Shown: positions 9,745 to 19,577 of the stretch, piece by piece
Position numbering within the stretch: position 1 is the stretch's first letter
Layout of the letters: each line of letters opens with the position of its first letter
Assembly (NCBI GenBank): GCA_018820205.1
Contig: JAHJOK010000046.1
Location: forward strand, 50,796 to 114,795
Origin: Alphaproteobacteria bacterium
Lineage (GTDB): Bacteria; Pseudomonadota; Alphaproteobacteria; Caulobacterales; Caulobacteraceae
DNA: 64,000 nt
Direction: 5' to 3'
Made by a program: the position numbers and the translations under genes
The notes under the pieces: generated by a model
Seen by the model: only the letters and a program-made list of their open reading frames with translations
What the model was told of the DNA's origin: nothing
Databases searched by the model: none

Positions 9745-10563
9745 TCAGGCTTTCCGGGCGAAGTCGGCGCAGGCGGTCAGGATGGCGCGGAGATGCTCGC
9801 GCATTGGTTCGGCGCGGTCAGGGTCATAGGGCGAGGGCCAACTTGCTTCGTCCAACGCGCCCTCCGGATCGAGCATGTAGCCGCGGTCGGCCAGCTCCAT
9901 CTGGATGGCGTGTATCCCGGCTCCGGGCTGCCCGTAGTGCCGGGTGGTCCAGCCGCCCTTGAAGCGGCCGTTCAGCACGTGGGTCCAGCCGGTGACGGCG
10001 CAGGCGGCCTCGACCGCGCGGCTCAGTTCGGGGGCGCAGGTGACGCCGCCGTTGTCGCCGATGTTGAACAGGGGCAACTCGCCCTCGAACAGGCGCGGCA
10101 CGACCGAGCGGATCGAATGAGCATCGTACAGCACGACCGGGCCGCTCGCTCGCAGCCGCCCGATCTGGGCCGTCACAGCCGCGTGGTACGGATCGAAGAA
10201 GGTGGCGCGGCGCTCGGCGATCTCGGCCTCGGTCGGCTCCTGGCCGGGTTGATAGAGCGGCTCGCCGTCGAAGGTCTCGACCGGGCACAGGCCCGTGGTG
10301 GTCATGCCGGGATAGAGGGAGACGCCGGACGGGTCGCGGTTGACGTCGATGACGCTGCGGCTGATGGCGGTGCGGACGGTGGTGGCGCCCAGATCGGCGG
10401 CGAAATCATACAACCGGTCCACCCACCAGTCGGCGTCCTTCCTGGCCAGCCAGGGCGACACCATCCGGGCCTCGATGTCGGCGGGGATGTCGGTCCCGGT
10501 GTGGGGAAAGGCGACGATCAGGGGCGCGTCGCCCTCGTGGACGGTCAGCCAGTCTGTGCTCAT
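9745..10563 (-). CDS. hutG: N-formylglutamate deformylase
   Basis: 272 residues. It hydrolyses N-formyl-L-glutamate to glutamate and formate, the last step of the five-step hut route. The fold belongs to the N-formylglutamate amidohydrolase family, with P-H-T-G-T near the N-terminus, [13 protein letters not shown] and the D-A-H-S-I-R metal/catalytic region. The ATG at 10563 is preferred over a TTG 18 bases upstream because AGGGAGG sits at ideal distance. It is first in the leftward operon, divergent from hutF, with the candidate HutC operator about 35 bases upstream. Its presence together with hutF means the pathway runs through formylglutamate. Confidence 0.94.
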   Translation of the reverse strand: MSTDWLTVHEGDAPLIVAFPHTGTDIPADIEARMVSPWLARKDADWWVDRLYDFAADLGATTVRTAISRSVIDVNRDPSGVSLYPGMTTTGLCPVETFDGEPLYQPGQEPTEAEIAERRATFFDPYHAAVTAQIGRLRASGPVVLYDAHSIRSVVPRLFEGELPLFNIGDNGGVTCAPELSRAVEAACAVTGWTHVLNGRFKGGWTTRHYGQPGAGIHAIQMELADRGYMLDPEGALDEASWPSPYDPDRAEPMREHLRAILTACADFARKA

Positions 10564-10596
10564 CTCGGCCTCCCTCGCCAAACGTGTGATGCGTGG

Positions 10597-10610
10597 TATG
10601 TCTAGACATA
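10597..10610. promoter_or_regulatory. Candidate HutC operator, perfect 14-bp palindrome
   Basis: TATGTCTAGACATA is identical to its reverse complement and contains GTCTAGAC, which fits the GT-N-TA-N-AC core recognised by HutC-subfamily GntR repressors. It lies between the divergent hutG and hutF starts, and hutC is in the same locus. One dimer here could repress both operons, with urocanate as likely inducer. Confidence 0.75.
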
Positions 10611-10637
10611 TTGGTCGCAGCCAGCCGGGAATGTCCA

Positions 10638-12017
10638 GTGTCGCAATCGTCGTCCGAAGGTCGCAGCCTGTGGTTCGAACAGGCGCTCATGCCCGAGGGC
10701 TGGGCGCGCGACGTGCGGGTCACGGTCGCCGACGGGGTGATCATCGGCGTCGAGACCGGCGTCGCGCGGGCGGCGGATGATGAAGCGGGGGGCGTCGCCC
10801 TGCCCGGGATGGCCAATGTCCACAGCCACGCCTTCCAGCGCGCCATGGCGGGCCTGACCGAGGCGCGCGGGCCGGGTGGTGATGCGGGCGACAATTTCTG
10901 GACCTGGCGGCAGCTGATGTACCGCTTCCTCGACCGGGGCGGGCCGGAAGAGATCGAGGCGATCACGGCCCTGGCCTTCTGCGACATGCTGGAGGGCGGG
11001 TTCACGCGGGTGGCGGAGTTCCACTATCTGCACAACGACCCGATGGGTGGTTCCTACGCCGATCCGGCGGAGCTGACCGGGCGGATCGTGGCGGCGGCCG
11101 AGACGACGGGCATCGCCCTGACCCTGCTGCCGGTCTTCTACGCCCATTCGACGTTTGGAGGGTCCGCGCCGAACCAGGGCCAGCGGCGGTTCATCACCGA
11201 CGTGGACGGGTTCGCCGATCTGGTCGCGCGCGGCCGCACGCTGGCCGCGACCCTGCCGGATGCGGTCGTCGGCGTCGCGCCTCACAGTTTGCGCGCCGTG
11301 ACGCCGGAGGAACTGGCGGCGATGCCGGGTCTGGCCGGGGACGGGCCGATTCACATCCACGTCGCCGAACAGACGAAGGAGGTCGACGACTGCCTGGCCT
11401 GGTCCGGCGCGCGGCCGGTCGAATGGCTGCTGGCCAATGCGCCGGTCGATCCGCGCTGGTGCCTGATCCACTCGACCCATGTGAGCGAGCCGGAATGGCG
11501 TGGCGTCGCGAAGGCGGGCGCCGTCGTCGGCCTGTGTCCCCTGACCGAAGCCAATCTGGGCGACGGCATCTTCCCGGCGCGGGACTTCGTCGAAGGCGGC
11601 GGGCGGTTCGGGATCGGCACGGATTCCAACATCCAGATCGGCGTCGCCGACGAACTGAGGATGCTGGAATATTCGCAACGTCTGGCGTTGCGGGCGCGGG
11701 GCGTGATGGCGGACGCGGAGCGGTCGACGGGGCGGGCCCTGTTCGATCGGGCGCTGGCTGGCGGACGTCAGGCGACGGGCGCGGAGGGCGGCATCGCGGT
11801 CGGCATGGCGGCGGACATCGTCGGGCTGGACGCGGGCGCCGTCGGCTTCGCCGGGCGTCGGGACGATGCGGTTCTGGACAGCTGGATCTTCGGCGGCGAG
11901 CGGGCCATCCGGTCGGTTTGGCGGCGCGGCCGGAAGGTCGTCGTCGAGGGGCGTCACGTGGCCCGCGACGGCATCGAGGCGCGTTATCGCAAGGCGCTGT
12001 CGGTGGTCCTGGGATGA
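10638..12017 (+). CDS. hutF: Formimidoylglutamate deiminase
   Basis: An amidohydrolase-superfamily protein of 459 residues that deiminates N-formimino-L-glutamate to N-formylglutamate and ammonia, feeding HutG. Metal-site signs are the V-H-S-H-A-F-Q-R motif near residue 65, I-H-I-H-V-A-E-Q with the conserved His, and a late I-G-T-D-S-N Asp. A GTG at 10593 would place the start on the palindromic operator, so the GTG at 10638 is preferred; its ribosome site (GGGA) is weak, and this start is moderately sure. The stop overlaps hutC by ATGA. Confidence 0.93.
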   Translation: MSQSSSEGRSLWFEQALMPEGWARDVRVTVADGVIIGVETGVARAADDEAGGVALPGMANVHSHAFQRAMAGLTEARGPGGDAGDNFWTWRQLMYRFLDRGGPEEIEAITALAFCDMLEGGFTRVAEFHYLHNDPMGGSYADPAELTGRIVAAAETTGIALTLLPVFYAHSTFGGSAPNQGQRRFITDVDGFADLVARGRTLAATLPDAVVGVAPHSLRAVTPEELAAMPGLAGDGPIHIHVAEQTKEVDDCLAWSGARPVEWLLANAPVDPRWCLIHSTHVSEPEWRGVAKAGAVVGLCPLTEANLGDGIFPARDFVEGGGRFGIGTDSNIQIGVADELRMLEYSQRLALRARGVMADAERSTGRALFDRALAGGRQATGAEGGIAVGMAADIVGLDAGAVGFAGRRDDAVLDSWIFGGERAIRSVWRRGRKVVVEGRHVARDGIEARYRKALSVVLG

Positions 12018-12739
12018 GCGAGACCGCCACCCTGCATCGGCGGATCTATGACGATCTGGAAGGTCGGATCCTGTCCGGCGACTGGGCGCCCGGGGCGCGT
12101 ATCCCGTTCGAGCACGAGTTGACCGAACGCTACGGCTGCTCGCGGATGACGGTGAACAAGGCCATCTCCGAACTAGCCACGCGGGGTCTGGTGACGCGTC
12201 GGCGGCGGGCGGGGACGTTCGTGGCCCAGCCGCGCGTCCACTCCGCCATGCTGGCCATCCCCGACCTGCGCGCCGAGGCGACGGCGCGGGGGCTGGAGTA
12301 CGAGTACCGGTTGTTGGCGCGGCGCGAGCGCGGTCCGACCGACGAGGAGCGCGAACTCGCTGGGACCGGCCTGCTGCTGGAGCTGGATGGGTTGCATTCG
12401 GGCGACGGGACGGCGCTGGCATTGGAGCGGCGATTGATCGCGCTTGCGGCCGCGCCCGAGGCGATGACGGTCGATTTCCGCAAGGTCCCGCCCGGCAGCT
12501 GGTTGCTGGATTTCGAACCATGGACCGAGGCCGAGCATCGCATCTCGGCCGTGTCCGCGAGCGCGCGCGAAGCGCGTCTGCTGGGGCTGAAGGCGGGCGC
12601 GGCCTGTCTGTGCGTCGAACGGCGCACCTGGCGGGACGGGCAGGGAGTGACCCGGGTCTGGCAGACCTTCCCCGGCGACCGCTATGATCTGGTCGCGCGG
12701 TTCTCGCCCGGCCGCGAGATGCGCGGAGACCGGGGATGA
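12014..12739 (+). CDS. hutC: HutC, GntR-family repressor of histidine utilisation
   Basis: 241 residues. It has an N-terminal winged helix ([18 protein letters not shown] followed by [16 protein letters not shown]) and a C-terminal UTRA ligand domain ending in the typical V-x-R-x-W and [12 protein letters not shown] blocks. Known HutC proteins repress hut genes and release DNA on binding urocanate. The gene overlaps both hutF and hutI by ATGA, so the repressor is made from the operon it controls, which suggests autoregulation through the palindrome at 10597. Confidence 0.94.
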   Translation: MSETATLHRRIYDDLEGRILSGDWAPGARIPFEHELTERYGCSRMTVNKAISELATRGLVTRRRRAGTFVAQPRVHSAMLAIPDLRAEATARGLEYEYRLLARRERGPTDEERELAGTGLLLELDGLHSGDGTALALERRLIALAAAPEAMTVDFRKVPPGSWLLDFEPWTEAEHRISAVSASAREARLLGLKAGAACLCVERRTWRDGQGVTRVWQTFPGDRYDLVARFSPGREMRGDRG

Positions 12740-13962
12740 AGGCCGACCGACTGATCACCGATTGCCATCTGGCCACCATGGCGCCCGCTGCTGCCGGGAC
12801 GAGCGGCGCGGCCTATGGCGCGATCGAGGACGGCGCCATCCTGATCCGCGACGGGCGCATCGCCTGGGCTGGCGCGCAACGCGACCTGCCCGCGCACGAT
12901 GTCGCCGAGACAGACCGGCTGGATGGAGCCTGGGTCACGCCGGGACTGATCGACTGTCACACCCATCTGGTCTTCGGCGGCGACCGGTCGGGCGAGTTCG
13001 AACAGCGGCTGAACGGCGCGACCTACGAGCAGATCGCCCGGGCCGGCGGCGGCATCGTCTCTTCGATGAGCGCGACGCGGGCGGCGTCGGAGGAAGACCT
13101 CTTTGCCTCGGCCCTGACCCGGCTGGAGGGGCTGAAGGCGACGGGCGTCACGACGGTCGAGATCAAGTCCGGCTATGGTCTGGACCACGACAGCGAACTG
13201 AAGATGCTGCGGGTCGCGCGGCGGATCGGCCGCGAGGCGGGCGTACGGGTTCGGACCAGTTATCTGGGCCTGCATGCGACGCCGCCCGAATACCGCGCGG
13301 ATCGTGCCGCCTATGTCGATCTGGCCATCGACGACATCTTGCCCACCGCCCATGCGCAACGGCTGGTCGACGCCGTCGACGCCTATTGCGAACCCATCGC
13401 CTTCACCGGCGAGGAGGTGGCGCGCCTGTTCGAAAAGGCGCGGACGCTGGGCCTGCCGGTGAAGCTGCATGCAGACCAGCTTTCTGACGGCGGCGGGGCG
13501 GCGCTGGCGGCGCGCTACGGCGCCCTGTCGGCCGACCACATCGAGCACTCCAGCGAAGCGGGCATCGCAGCGATGGCCAGGGCGGGCGTGATCGCCGTGC
13601 TGTTGCCCGGCGCCTATCTGATGCTGAGGGAGACCACGCCGCCGCCGGTCGATGTCCTGCGGGCCCACGGCGTGGCCATGGCCGTGGCGACGGACTGCAA
13701 TCCCGGCACCTCGCCCCTCGCCTCGATGACGGCGGCGCTGACCCTGGCCTGCGTCCAATTCCGCCTGACCCCCGAGGAGGCGTTGGCAGGGGCGACCCGA
13801 CATGCCGCGGCGGCGCTGGGGCTGGCTGCAAAGATCGGCACGCTGGAGGCCGGAAAGGCGGCCGATCTGGCGGTGTGGGACATCCAGCGGCCGGCTGAGC
13901 TGTGCTACTGGCTGGGCAAGCCGATGCTGCACAGCCGCTATCTGGGCGGTGTCCGGTCTTAA
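12736..13962 (+). CDS. hutI: Imidazolonepropionase
   Basis: 408 residues. A metal-dependent amidohydrolase that opens imidazolone-5-propionate to N-formimino-L-glutamate, the third hut step. It carries the [10 protein letters not shown] metal/substrate motif near residue 75, K-L-H-A-D-Q-L (metal His) and A-T-D-C-N-P-G-T-S with the conserved Asp. Translation is coupled to hutC (ATGA overlap). Its stop overlaps the convergent MFS gene by 4 bases. Confidence 0.96.
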   Translation: MKADRLITDCHLATMAPAAAGTSGAAYGAIEDGAILIRDGRIAWAGAQRDLPAHDVAETDRLDGAWVTPGLIDCHTHLVFGGDRSGEFEQRLNGATYEQIARAGGGIVSSMSATRAASEEDLFASALTRLEGLKATGVTTVEIKSGYGLDHDSELKMLRVARRIGREAGVRVRTSYLGLHATPPEYRADRAAYVDLAIDDILPTAHAQRLVDAVDAYCEPIAFTGEEVARLFEKARTLGLPVKLHADQLSDGGGAALAARYGALSADHIEHSSEAGIAAMARAGVIAVLLPGAYLMLRETTPPPVDVLRAHGVAMAVATDCNPGTSPLASMTAALTLACVQFRLTPEEALAGATRHAAAALGLAAKIGTLEAGKAADLAVWDIQRPAELCYWLGKPMLHSRYLGGVRS

Positions 13963-15251
13963 CGAATCTGCAGGTTGACCCGCAGGACCATCAGGGCGCC
14001 GATACAGGCGAAGACGCTGGACAGGGCGAAGACCGTCAACAGGCTCCAGCCCATGGCCGACAGCAGGATGATCCCGGCCAGCGGCGCGATGATCTGGGGC
14101 AGGGTCACGGCGAAGTTCATGACCCCCAGATCACGTCCCAGGCTGGCGCGTGTCGGCAGAACCTGGGCGATCAGGGCGGCGTCGGCGGTCGAGAACACGC
14201 CCAGCCCCACGCCATAGATGAACTGGCCGATCAACGGTCCTGGCCAGGAAGGGGCCAGCGCCAGGGTGGCCGCACCGGCGGCGACGGCCAGCCCGCCGAA
14301 GCAGACGAACCGCTGGCGGCCCCCGATCCGGTCCGACCAGACTCCACTGGCGAAACCGGCGATCAAAGCGGTTCCGGTCGACAGCGCCATCAACATGCCC
14401 AGCACCGCATCGACGCGCATCCCGGGCAGCCGCTCGATCACGTCGGTCTTCTGCTGAAGGTAGAACAGCAGATAAAGCGCGTTCAGCGCGACGGCGGTCT
14501 GGACCAGCAGTCTGGACACGAAGGCCAGCCGAAAGTCTCGGTCCGCGAAAGCGATCAGGGCCCGGGTCAGGACGACCGGCGCGCGAGGCTCGGCAGGCGC
14601 CTCCTTCAATCCCCAGATGGCGAACGGGATGACCAGGGCGACCAGGGTCGCGGCGATCACGACGAGGCGTTCCAGCTCTGAAACCAGCAGGATCGCGATC
14701 ACCAGGGCCGCGAACAGGTTGGCGGCCGGATAGGCCAAGCCGGAGAAGGCGGCCACCAGTCCCTTCCTGTTGTGCGGCACCTTGTCGGCGAACACGGCGA
14801 CCAGGGGGGCGAACATCACGTTGAAGGCGACCTGGAACAGTACGATGGCCACGATCAGTTCGATCGGAGTGCGGGCCATGAACACGCCGACGTAGCTGGC
14901 CAGGGTCAGGGCGCATCCGGCGAAGATCCAGGGCTTGCGCCGCCCGATCCGCGTGCGGGTCGCATCGCTGCCGATTCCGGTCAGCAGGTGGGCGAGGCTG
15001 GCGGCCACGGCGCCGCAGACGGCGGCCTGGCTGAGGACGAGGGCCGAGGACAGGGGCGCCACCACGCCCGCCTTCAACGGCAGCAAGACGCTGAGCAGAG
15101 GGACGAAGCCGATGAAGGCGCCGATCTGGGCGAACGTGTAACCGGCGATGAAACGCCGGTTGACGGGCGGCGGCGCGCTGCCGGGCACGGGATTGTCGGG
15201 CTGGGGGCTACCGGACACGGGACCACCGGTGACGTCGATAGGGCCGTCCAC
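13959..15251 (-). CDS. MFS transporter, sugar-porter-like
   Basis: About 430 residues with 12 predicted membrane helices. The loop [14 protein letters not shown] after helix 2 and the later [13 protein letters not shown] are the paired MFS signature loops, and this wording resembles GPH/SLC45-type sugar transporters more than drug exporters. The substrate cannot be read. The GTG at 15251 is chosen because GGGAGG precedes it; another GTG at 15269 lacks a ribosome site. It is convergent with hutI and divergent from moaA, so it is probably an independent unit. Confidence 0.8.
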   Translation of the reverse strand: MDGPIDVTGGPVSGSPQPDNPVPGSAPPPVNRRFIAGYTFAQIGAFIGFVPLLSVLLPLKAGVVAPLSSALVLSQAAVCGAVAASLAHLLTGIGSDATRTRIGRRKPWIFAGCALTLASYVGVFMARTPIELIVAIVLFQVAFNVMFAPLVAVFADKVPHNRKGLVAAFSGLAYPAANLFAALVIAILLVSELERLVVIAATLVALVIPFAIWGLKEAPAEPRAPVVLTRALIAFADRDFRLAFVSRLLVQTAVALNALYLLFYLQQKTDVIERLPGMRVDAVLGMLMALSTGTALIAGFASGVWSDRIGGRQRFVCFGGLAVAAGAATLALAPSWPGPLIGQFIYGVGLGVFSTADAALIAQVLPTRASLGRDLGVMNFAVTLPQIIAPLAGIILLSAMGWSLLTVFALSSVFACIGALMVLRVNLQIR

Positions 15252-15281
15252 CTGGCGCCCTCCCGGCACAACAATAGAACA

Positions 15282-15295
15282 CGACCATCTGGTCG
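15282..15295. promoter_or_regulatory. Inverted repeat between the MFS gene and moaA
   Basis: CGACCA and TGGTCG separated by TC, in the 140-bp divergent intergenic region. It could be an operator for the MFS promoter or for moaA; no regulator is assigned. The same gap also holds a GGTTC-GGT-GAACC repeat at 15324-15336. Confidence 0.35.
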
Positions 15296-15391
15296 GCGTC
15301 GCGGGGTCGCGTCAACCCATGCCGGTTCGGTGAACCACGTGGCGCAGAAAGCGCTAAAGCCTTGCCGCTGCATGGGATAGGGTCCGGCCTC

Positions 15392-16441
15392 ATGACGATC
15401 GTCATTCCTCGACACGCTGCGGCCGCCCGGCCGGTCCCGGCCCGCGGGCTCGTCGACCCGTTCGGTCGGACGATCGACTATGTCCGGGTTTCGGTGACGG
15501 ACCGGTGCGACCTGCGCTGCACCTATTGCATGGCCGAGCGCCAAACCTTCCTGCCGCGCGCCGAACTGCTGTCGATCGAGGAACTGGACCGGCTGTGCTC
15601 AACCTTCATCGACCTGGGCACGACGCGGCTGCGTCTGACGGGCGGTGAGCCGCTGGTCCGGCGCGGCTTCATGGATCTGGTCGCGGGCCTGTCCCGCCAT
15701 CTGGACAGCGGCCGGCTGAAGGAACTGACGCTGACCACCAACGGCACCCAGCTGGCCCGCCATGCCGAGGCCCTGGCCCGCTATGGCGTCAAACGGATCA
15801 ATGTCTCGATCGATACCCTGGACTCCGACGACTATCGCCGCATCACCCGCGGCGGCGATCTGGCCGTTGTGCTCGAGGGGCTGCAGGCCGCCCGTGAAGC
15901 GGGTCTGAAGATCAAGATCAACGCCGTCGCCCTGAAGCACGACAACGCCGGTCAGTTGCGCGACATGATCGCCTGGGCGCATGCCGGCGGAATGGACATG
16001 ACCCTGATCGAGACCATGCCCCTGGGCGAGATCGAGGCGGACCGGACGGATCAGTTTCTGCCGCTGTCGACGGTCAGGGCCGGGCTCGAACAGGGCTGGA
16101 CCCTGACGCCGCTGATGCGCCGCACCGGCGGGCCGGCGCGGTATTTCATGGTCGAGGAGACCGGCGGGACGCTGGGCTTCATCACCCCAATGACCCACAC
16201 CTTCTGCGAGGCCTGCAATCGCGTTCGGGTGACCTGCACCGGAACCCTGTTCCTGTGCCTGGGCCAGGACGATCAGGCGGATCTGCGCGCGGTGCTCAGG
16301 GCGCACCCCGAAGACGACGCTCCGGTCATGGCGGCGATCCGCGAAGCCATCTCGCGCAAGCCGCGCGGCCACGACTTCGATATCTCGAAACGCGGAGCCG
16401 CCCCCGCCGTCTCGCGGCCCATGTCGATGACGGGCGGCTGA
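15392..16441 (+). CDS. moaA: GTP 3',8-cyclase, molybdenum cofactor step 1
   Basis: 349 residues. A radical-SAM enzyme that turns GTP into 3',8-cyclo-dihydro-GTP, which MoaC converts to cyclic pyranopterin monophosphate. The SAM cluster motif C39-x3-C43-x2-C46 and the C-terminal second cluster (F-C-E-A-C-N-R-x-R, then a third Cys) are present, and the chain ends in the required Gly-Gly. The ATG at 15392 gives the normal length; an upstream ATG-like extension adds unrelated residues. First gene of a six-gene operon with overlapping stops and starts. Confidence 0.96.
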   Translation: MTIVIPRHAAAARPVPARGLVDPFGRTIDYVRVSVTDRCDLRCTYCMAERQTFLPRAELLSIEELDRLCSTFIDLGTTRLRLTGGEPLVRRGFMDLVAGLSRHLDSGRLKELTLTTNGTQLARHAEALARYGVKRINVSIDTLDSDDYRRITRGGDLAVVLEGLQAAREAGLKIKINAVALKHDNAGQLRDMIAWAHAGGMDMTLIETMPLGEIEADRTDQFLPLSTVRAGLEQGWTLTPLMRRTGGPARYFMVEETGGTLGFITPMTHTFCEACNRVRVTCTGTLFLCLGQDDQADLRAVLRAHPEDDAPVMAAIREAISRKPRGHDFDISKRGAAPAVSRPMSMTGG

Positions 16442-16680
16442 TGGCCCGCGTCCTGATGTTCGGGGCGATGCAGGATGTCGCCGGCTGGCGCGAACGGACG
16501 ATCGATGCGGCCTCGCTCGACGCCCTGAAGGCGCTGTTGACGGCGGAAGACGCCGATCTGGGCGAACGTCTGTCGGGGCCGGGCGTGTTCGCCGTGGTCA
16601 ACCAGACGATGGTGCGGGGCCAGCATCCGCTGGCGCCGGACGACGAGGTCGCCTTCGTGCCGCCGGTCAGCGGGGGCTGA
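16441..16680 (+). CDS. moaD: Molybdopterin synthase small subunit
   Basis: 79 residues with a ubiquitin-like fold and the C-terminal P-P-V-S-G-G. The terminal glycine is adenylated and thiocarboxylated to carry sulfur into molybdopterin. The start overlaps the moaA stop (TGATG). The partner subunit MoaE follows after 4 bases. Confidence 0.93.
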   Translation: MARVLMFGAMQDVAGWRERTIDAASLDALKALLTAEDADLGERLSGPGVFAVVNQTMVRGQHPLAPDDEVAFVPPVSGG

Positions 16681-16684
16681 CGCC

Positions 16685-17146
16685 TTGGTTCGGCTGGAGG
16701 CGAAATCGATCGATCCGGGCGCCCTGCTGAAGGCGTTCTGCGAGGGCCGCCGGGACGTGGGCGCGGTGGTCAGCTTCACCGGCCTGACCCGGGGATCGAC
16801 CGATGGAGCGGCCGTGTCGCGGCTCGGTCTCGACGCCTATCCGGGCTATACGGAAAAGGTCATGGCCGAGCTGGAGGGCGAGACCCGCGCGCGGTTCACG
16901 GTTCTCGACGTGCTGGTCGCCCATCGCTGGGGCGATCTGGCGGTCGGCGAGCCCATCGTCTTCGTGGCGGTGGCGGCCGAACATCGACGCGACGCCTTCC
17001 AGGCCGCCGATTTCCTGATGGACCAGTTGAAGACCCGTGCGCCGTTCTGGAAGAAAGAGACCGGTCCGGACGGCGATCGCTGGATCGAGGCGCGGGATCA
17101 GGACCACGCCGATGTCGCCCGCTGGAATTCCGGAGACCGTCCATGA
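16685..17146 (+). CDS. moaE: Molybdopterin synthase catalytic subunit
   Basis: 153 residues. Pairs with MoaD to insert two sulfurs into precursor Z. Family motifs are G-A-x-x-S-F-T-G-x-x-R, L-x-L-D-A-Y-P-G-Y and the active-site lysine region P-F-W-K-K-E. The predicted start is TTG at 16685, preceded by a G-rich stretch overlapping the moaD end; no in-frame ATG would keep the first strand. The stop overlaps the moaB ATG. Confidence 0.94.
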   Translation: MVRLEAKSIDPGALLKAFCEGRRDVGAVVSFTGLTRGSTDGAAVSRLGLDAYPGYTEKVMAELEGETRARFTVLDVLVAHRWGDLAVGEPIVFVAVAAEHRRDAFQAADFLMDQLKTRAPFWKKETGPDGDRWIEARDQDHADVARWNSGDRP

Positions 17147-17706
17147 CCGAGCCCTCGACCCCCGTCCTGCCGGCGCCCGGCGGCAAGCTGATTGACCAGC
17201 CTATCAAGCCGATCCGCATCGCTGTGCTGACGGTCTCGGACACGCGCGACGAGGACAGCGACACCTCCGGCGGCATTCTGGTCGACCGGATCGTCCAGGC
17301 TGGCCATGCGTGCAGCGGCAAGGTTCTGGTGCGTGACGACGTGGACGCGATCCGGGCCCAGGTGCGCGCCTGGATCGCAGCGGGCGAAACCGACGCCGTC
17401 ATCACCACCGGCGGCACCGGCCTGACCGGGCGCGACGTGACGCCCGAGGCGCTGGAGCCCCTGTTCGACAAGCGGATCGACGGCTTCTCCGTCATCTTCC
17501 ACACCGTCAGCTACCAGACCATCGGCCTGTCGACCCTGCAGTCGCGGGCGACCGCCGGGATCATCGACGGGGTCTTCGTCTTCTGTCTGCCCGGATCGAA
17601 TGGGGCGGTTCGGGACGGCTGGGACCAAGTCATCCGCTGGCAGCTGGATAGCCGCCATCGCCCCTGCAACATGGTCGAACTGATGCCTCGGCTGCTGGAG
17701 GTCTGA
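17143..17706 (+). CDS. moaB: Molybdenum cofactor biosynthesis protein B (MoaB/MogA type)
   Basis: 187 residues of the MoaB/MogA MPT-binding fold, containing V-S-D-T-R and [11 protein letters not shown]. Members adenylate molybdopterin before Mo insertion or belong to this superfamily with less certain roles. The ATG overlaps the moaE stop and the stop overlaps moaC by TGATG. The order inside a complete moa/moe operon supports a cofactor role. Confidence 0.93.
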   Translation: MTEPSTPVLPAPGGKLIDQPIKPIRIAVLTVSDTRDEDSDTSGGILVDRIVQAGHACSGKVLVRDDVDAIRAQVRAWIAAGETDAVITTGGTGLTGRDVTPEALEPLFDKRIDGFSVIFHTVSYQTIGLSTLQSRATAGIIDGVFVFCLPGSNGAVRDGWDQVIRWQLDSRHRPCNMVELMPRLLEV

Positions 17707-18200
17707 TGTCGGAAGCGAAGGGTGCGGGCGACCTGACCCACGTCGACGCGGACGGCCGCGCGCGCATGGTCGATGTCTCGGCCAAGGCGGTCACGACCCG
17801 CGAGGCCGTGGCCGAGGGCCGGCTGACGATGCTGCCCGCCACCCTCGATCTGGCGATGTCCGGCGGCGGCAGGAAAGGCGACGTCCGCGCGGTGGCCGAG
17901 ATCGCCGGCGTGATGGCCGCGAAACGCACCGCCGATCTGATCCCCCTGTGCCATCCGCTGATGCTGAGTTCGGTCAAGGTGGCGGTCGAGCCGCTGGCGG
18001 ACGGCACGGGGCTGGGCGTGACGGCGCGGGTCTGCACCAGCGGCCAGACGGGGGTCGAGATGGAGGCGTTGACCGCCGCCAGCGTGGCCCTGTTGACGCT
18101 CTACGACATGCTGAAGGCCGTCGATCGCGGCATGACGATCGAGGCGGTGCGGCTGACGACAAAGTCCGGCGGCGCGTCCGGCGACTGGAAGCGGGCATGA
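17706..18200 (+). CDS. moaC: Cyclic pyranopterin monophosphate synthase
   Basis: 164 residues. Acts after MoaA to form cyclic pyranopterin monophosphate. Conserved [12 protein letters not shown] and [22 protein letters not shown] are present. Overlaps moaB at the start and moeA at the end (ATGA). Confidence 0.96.
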   Translation: MSEAKGAGDLTHVDADGRARMVDVSAKAVTTREAVAEGRLTMLPATLDLAMSGGGRKGDVRAVAEIAGVMAAKRTADLIPLCHPLMLSSVKVAVEPLADGTGLGVTARVCTSGQTGVEMEALTAASVALLTLYDMLKAVDRGMTIEAVRLTTKSGGASGDWKRA

Positions 18201-19396
18201 GCCTGCCGACAGTCGAGACCGCGCTGGCGCTCATGCTGGACCACGTCCGGCCCTTGCCCAGCGAGGCCGTGCCCCTGGCCCAGGCCGACGGGCGCCGGCT
18301 GGCCCAGCCGGTGACGGCGACGCGCGACCAGCCCCCGTTCCACGCCTCCGCCATGGACGGCTGGGCGGTGCGCGATACGGATGTCCGGCAGGCCGCGACC
18401 CTGGCCATCGTCGGCGAGAGCGCCGCCGGTCGTCGGGCGGACGCGGGCCTTGCTCCGGGCGAGACGGTCCGCATTTTCACTGGTGCGCCCCTCCCCGACG
18501 GGGCCGACCGGGTGGTCATTCAGGAGGAGGCGACGCGGGACGGCTCGATCCTGACCTGCGGGGCGCAAGGCGCGGCCCCGCGGCACGTCCGTCCGCGCGG
18601 ATGCGATTTCCGTGAAGGCGAGGTGCTGGTGACGGCGGGACAGCAGCTGAATCCGTGGCGGCTGGCGCTGGCGGCCTCGGCGGGTGCGGGCGTCCTGACC
18701 TGCGGCGGCCGTCCGCGCGTCGCCATCCTGGCGACCGGCGACGAACTGGTGGAGCCGGGCGAGCCGGCTGGCCCGGATCAGATCTACAATTCGGCCGCGC
18801 CGGCCCTGGCGGCCTTCACGGCGCGTCATGCGGGGGAGGGGGTGCGGCTGGCCACGGCCGGCGACAGCCGGGCGGCCATCGTGGCGGCCGTGGCGGACGC
18901 GCCGTTCGACCTGCTGGTGACGATCGGCGGGGCCTCGGTCGGGGATCACGACCTGGTCAAGCCGGCCCTGAAAGACCTCGGCGCGACGCTGCACGTCGAG
19001 GGCGTCGCCATGCGACCCGGCAAGCCGGTCTGGTTCGCGGTCCTGCCCGACGGTCGTCCTGTGCTCGGCCTGCCCGGCAACCCGGCCTCGGCCCTGGTCT
19101 GCGCGGAGTTGTTCCTGGCGCCGATCCTGGCGCGCCTGCAGGGCGCGGATTGGGACGACCGCTTCGAGACGGCCGTCCTGACCGCCGGCCTGCCCGCCAA
19201 CGGGCCGCGCGACCACTATATCCGCGCTCATGCGGTCGCTGGACCCGACGGGCGGCGGCGGGTCACGCCCTTCGCGAATCAGGATGCCTCGCTGGTCACG
19301 GTGATGGCTGCGGCCAACGCCCTGATCCGTAGGCCCCCTCACGCGCCCGCAGCGAGCAGCGGGGACGTTGTCGGGGTTCTCGGTCCGACGCTGTAA
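18197..19396 (+). CDS. moeA: Molybdopterin molybdenumtransferase
   Basis: 399 residues, normal length. Inserts molybdate into adenylated molybdopterin. Signature parts are A-M-D-G-W-A near residue 50, [12 protein letters not shown] and [11 protein letters not shown], then L-P-G-N-P-A-S-A. The ATG at 18197 overlaps the moaC stop; the longer open frame upstream is the antisense-like shadow of moaC. Last gene of the operon; mobA and a molybdoenzyme are not in the window. Confidence 0.95.
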   Translation: MSLPTVETALALMLDHVRPLPSEAVPLAQADGRRLAQPVTATRDQPPFHASAMDGWAVRDTDVRQAATLAIVGESAAGRRADAGLAPGETVRIFTGAPLPDGADRVVIQEEATRDGSILTCGAQGAAPRHVRPRGCDFREGEVLVTAGQQLNPWRLALAASAGAGVLTCGGRPRVAILATGDELVEPGEPAGPDQIYNSAAPALAAFTARHAGEGVRLATAGDSRAAIVAAVADAPFDLLVTIGGASVGDHDLVKPALKDLGATLHVEGVAMRPGKPVWFAVLPDGRPVLGLPGNPASALVCAELFLAPILARLQGADWDDRFETAVLTAGLPANGPRDHYIRAHAVAGPDGRRRVTPFANQDASLVTVMAAANALIRRPPHAPAASSGDVVGVLGPTL

Positions 19397-19577
19397 CCAT
19401 TTCAGCCCGGTGTCCGTGTTCCGCAGTTGGGACCCTCGCTTCCGGCCAAAACAGCGACGACAACAGCGCAATCCGGGCCCGAAGCATAGCGTGATCGGTC
19501 GTTACAATGGACGTAAGCGGCTGTTTAAAAGCGAGTTTATAGCTTCTAGCGGCGCGTCGAGCGACCTGTAACCATTT
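19391..19577. repeat. 12-bp direct repeat pair flanking an AT-richer segment
   Basis: CTGTAACCATTT occurs at 19391-19402, overlapping the moeA stop, and at 19566-19577. The 163 bases between are AT-richer than the surrounding coding DNA and hold no convincing gene. The arrangement could be a scar of an insertion with target duplication, a pair of regulatory half-sites, or chance. Confidence 0.4.

Noticed and set aside
8421..9962. A 513-codon plus-strand open frame
   Set aside because: It is antisense to hutU, which has full-length family motifs; the high GC content keeps the opposite strand free of stops.
10602..12779. A 725-codon minus-strand open frame
   Set aside because: Arg/Pro-rich low-complexity translation antisense to hutF and hutC; no domain seen.
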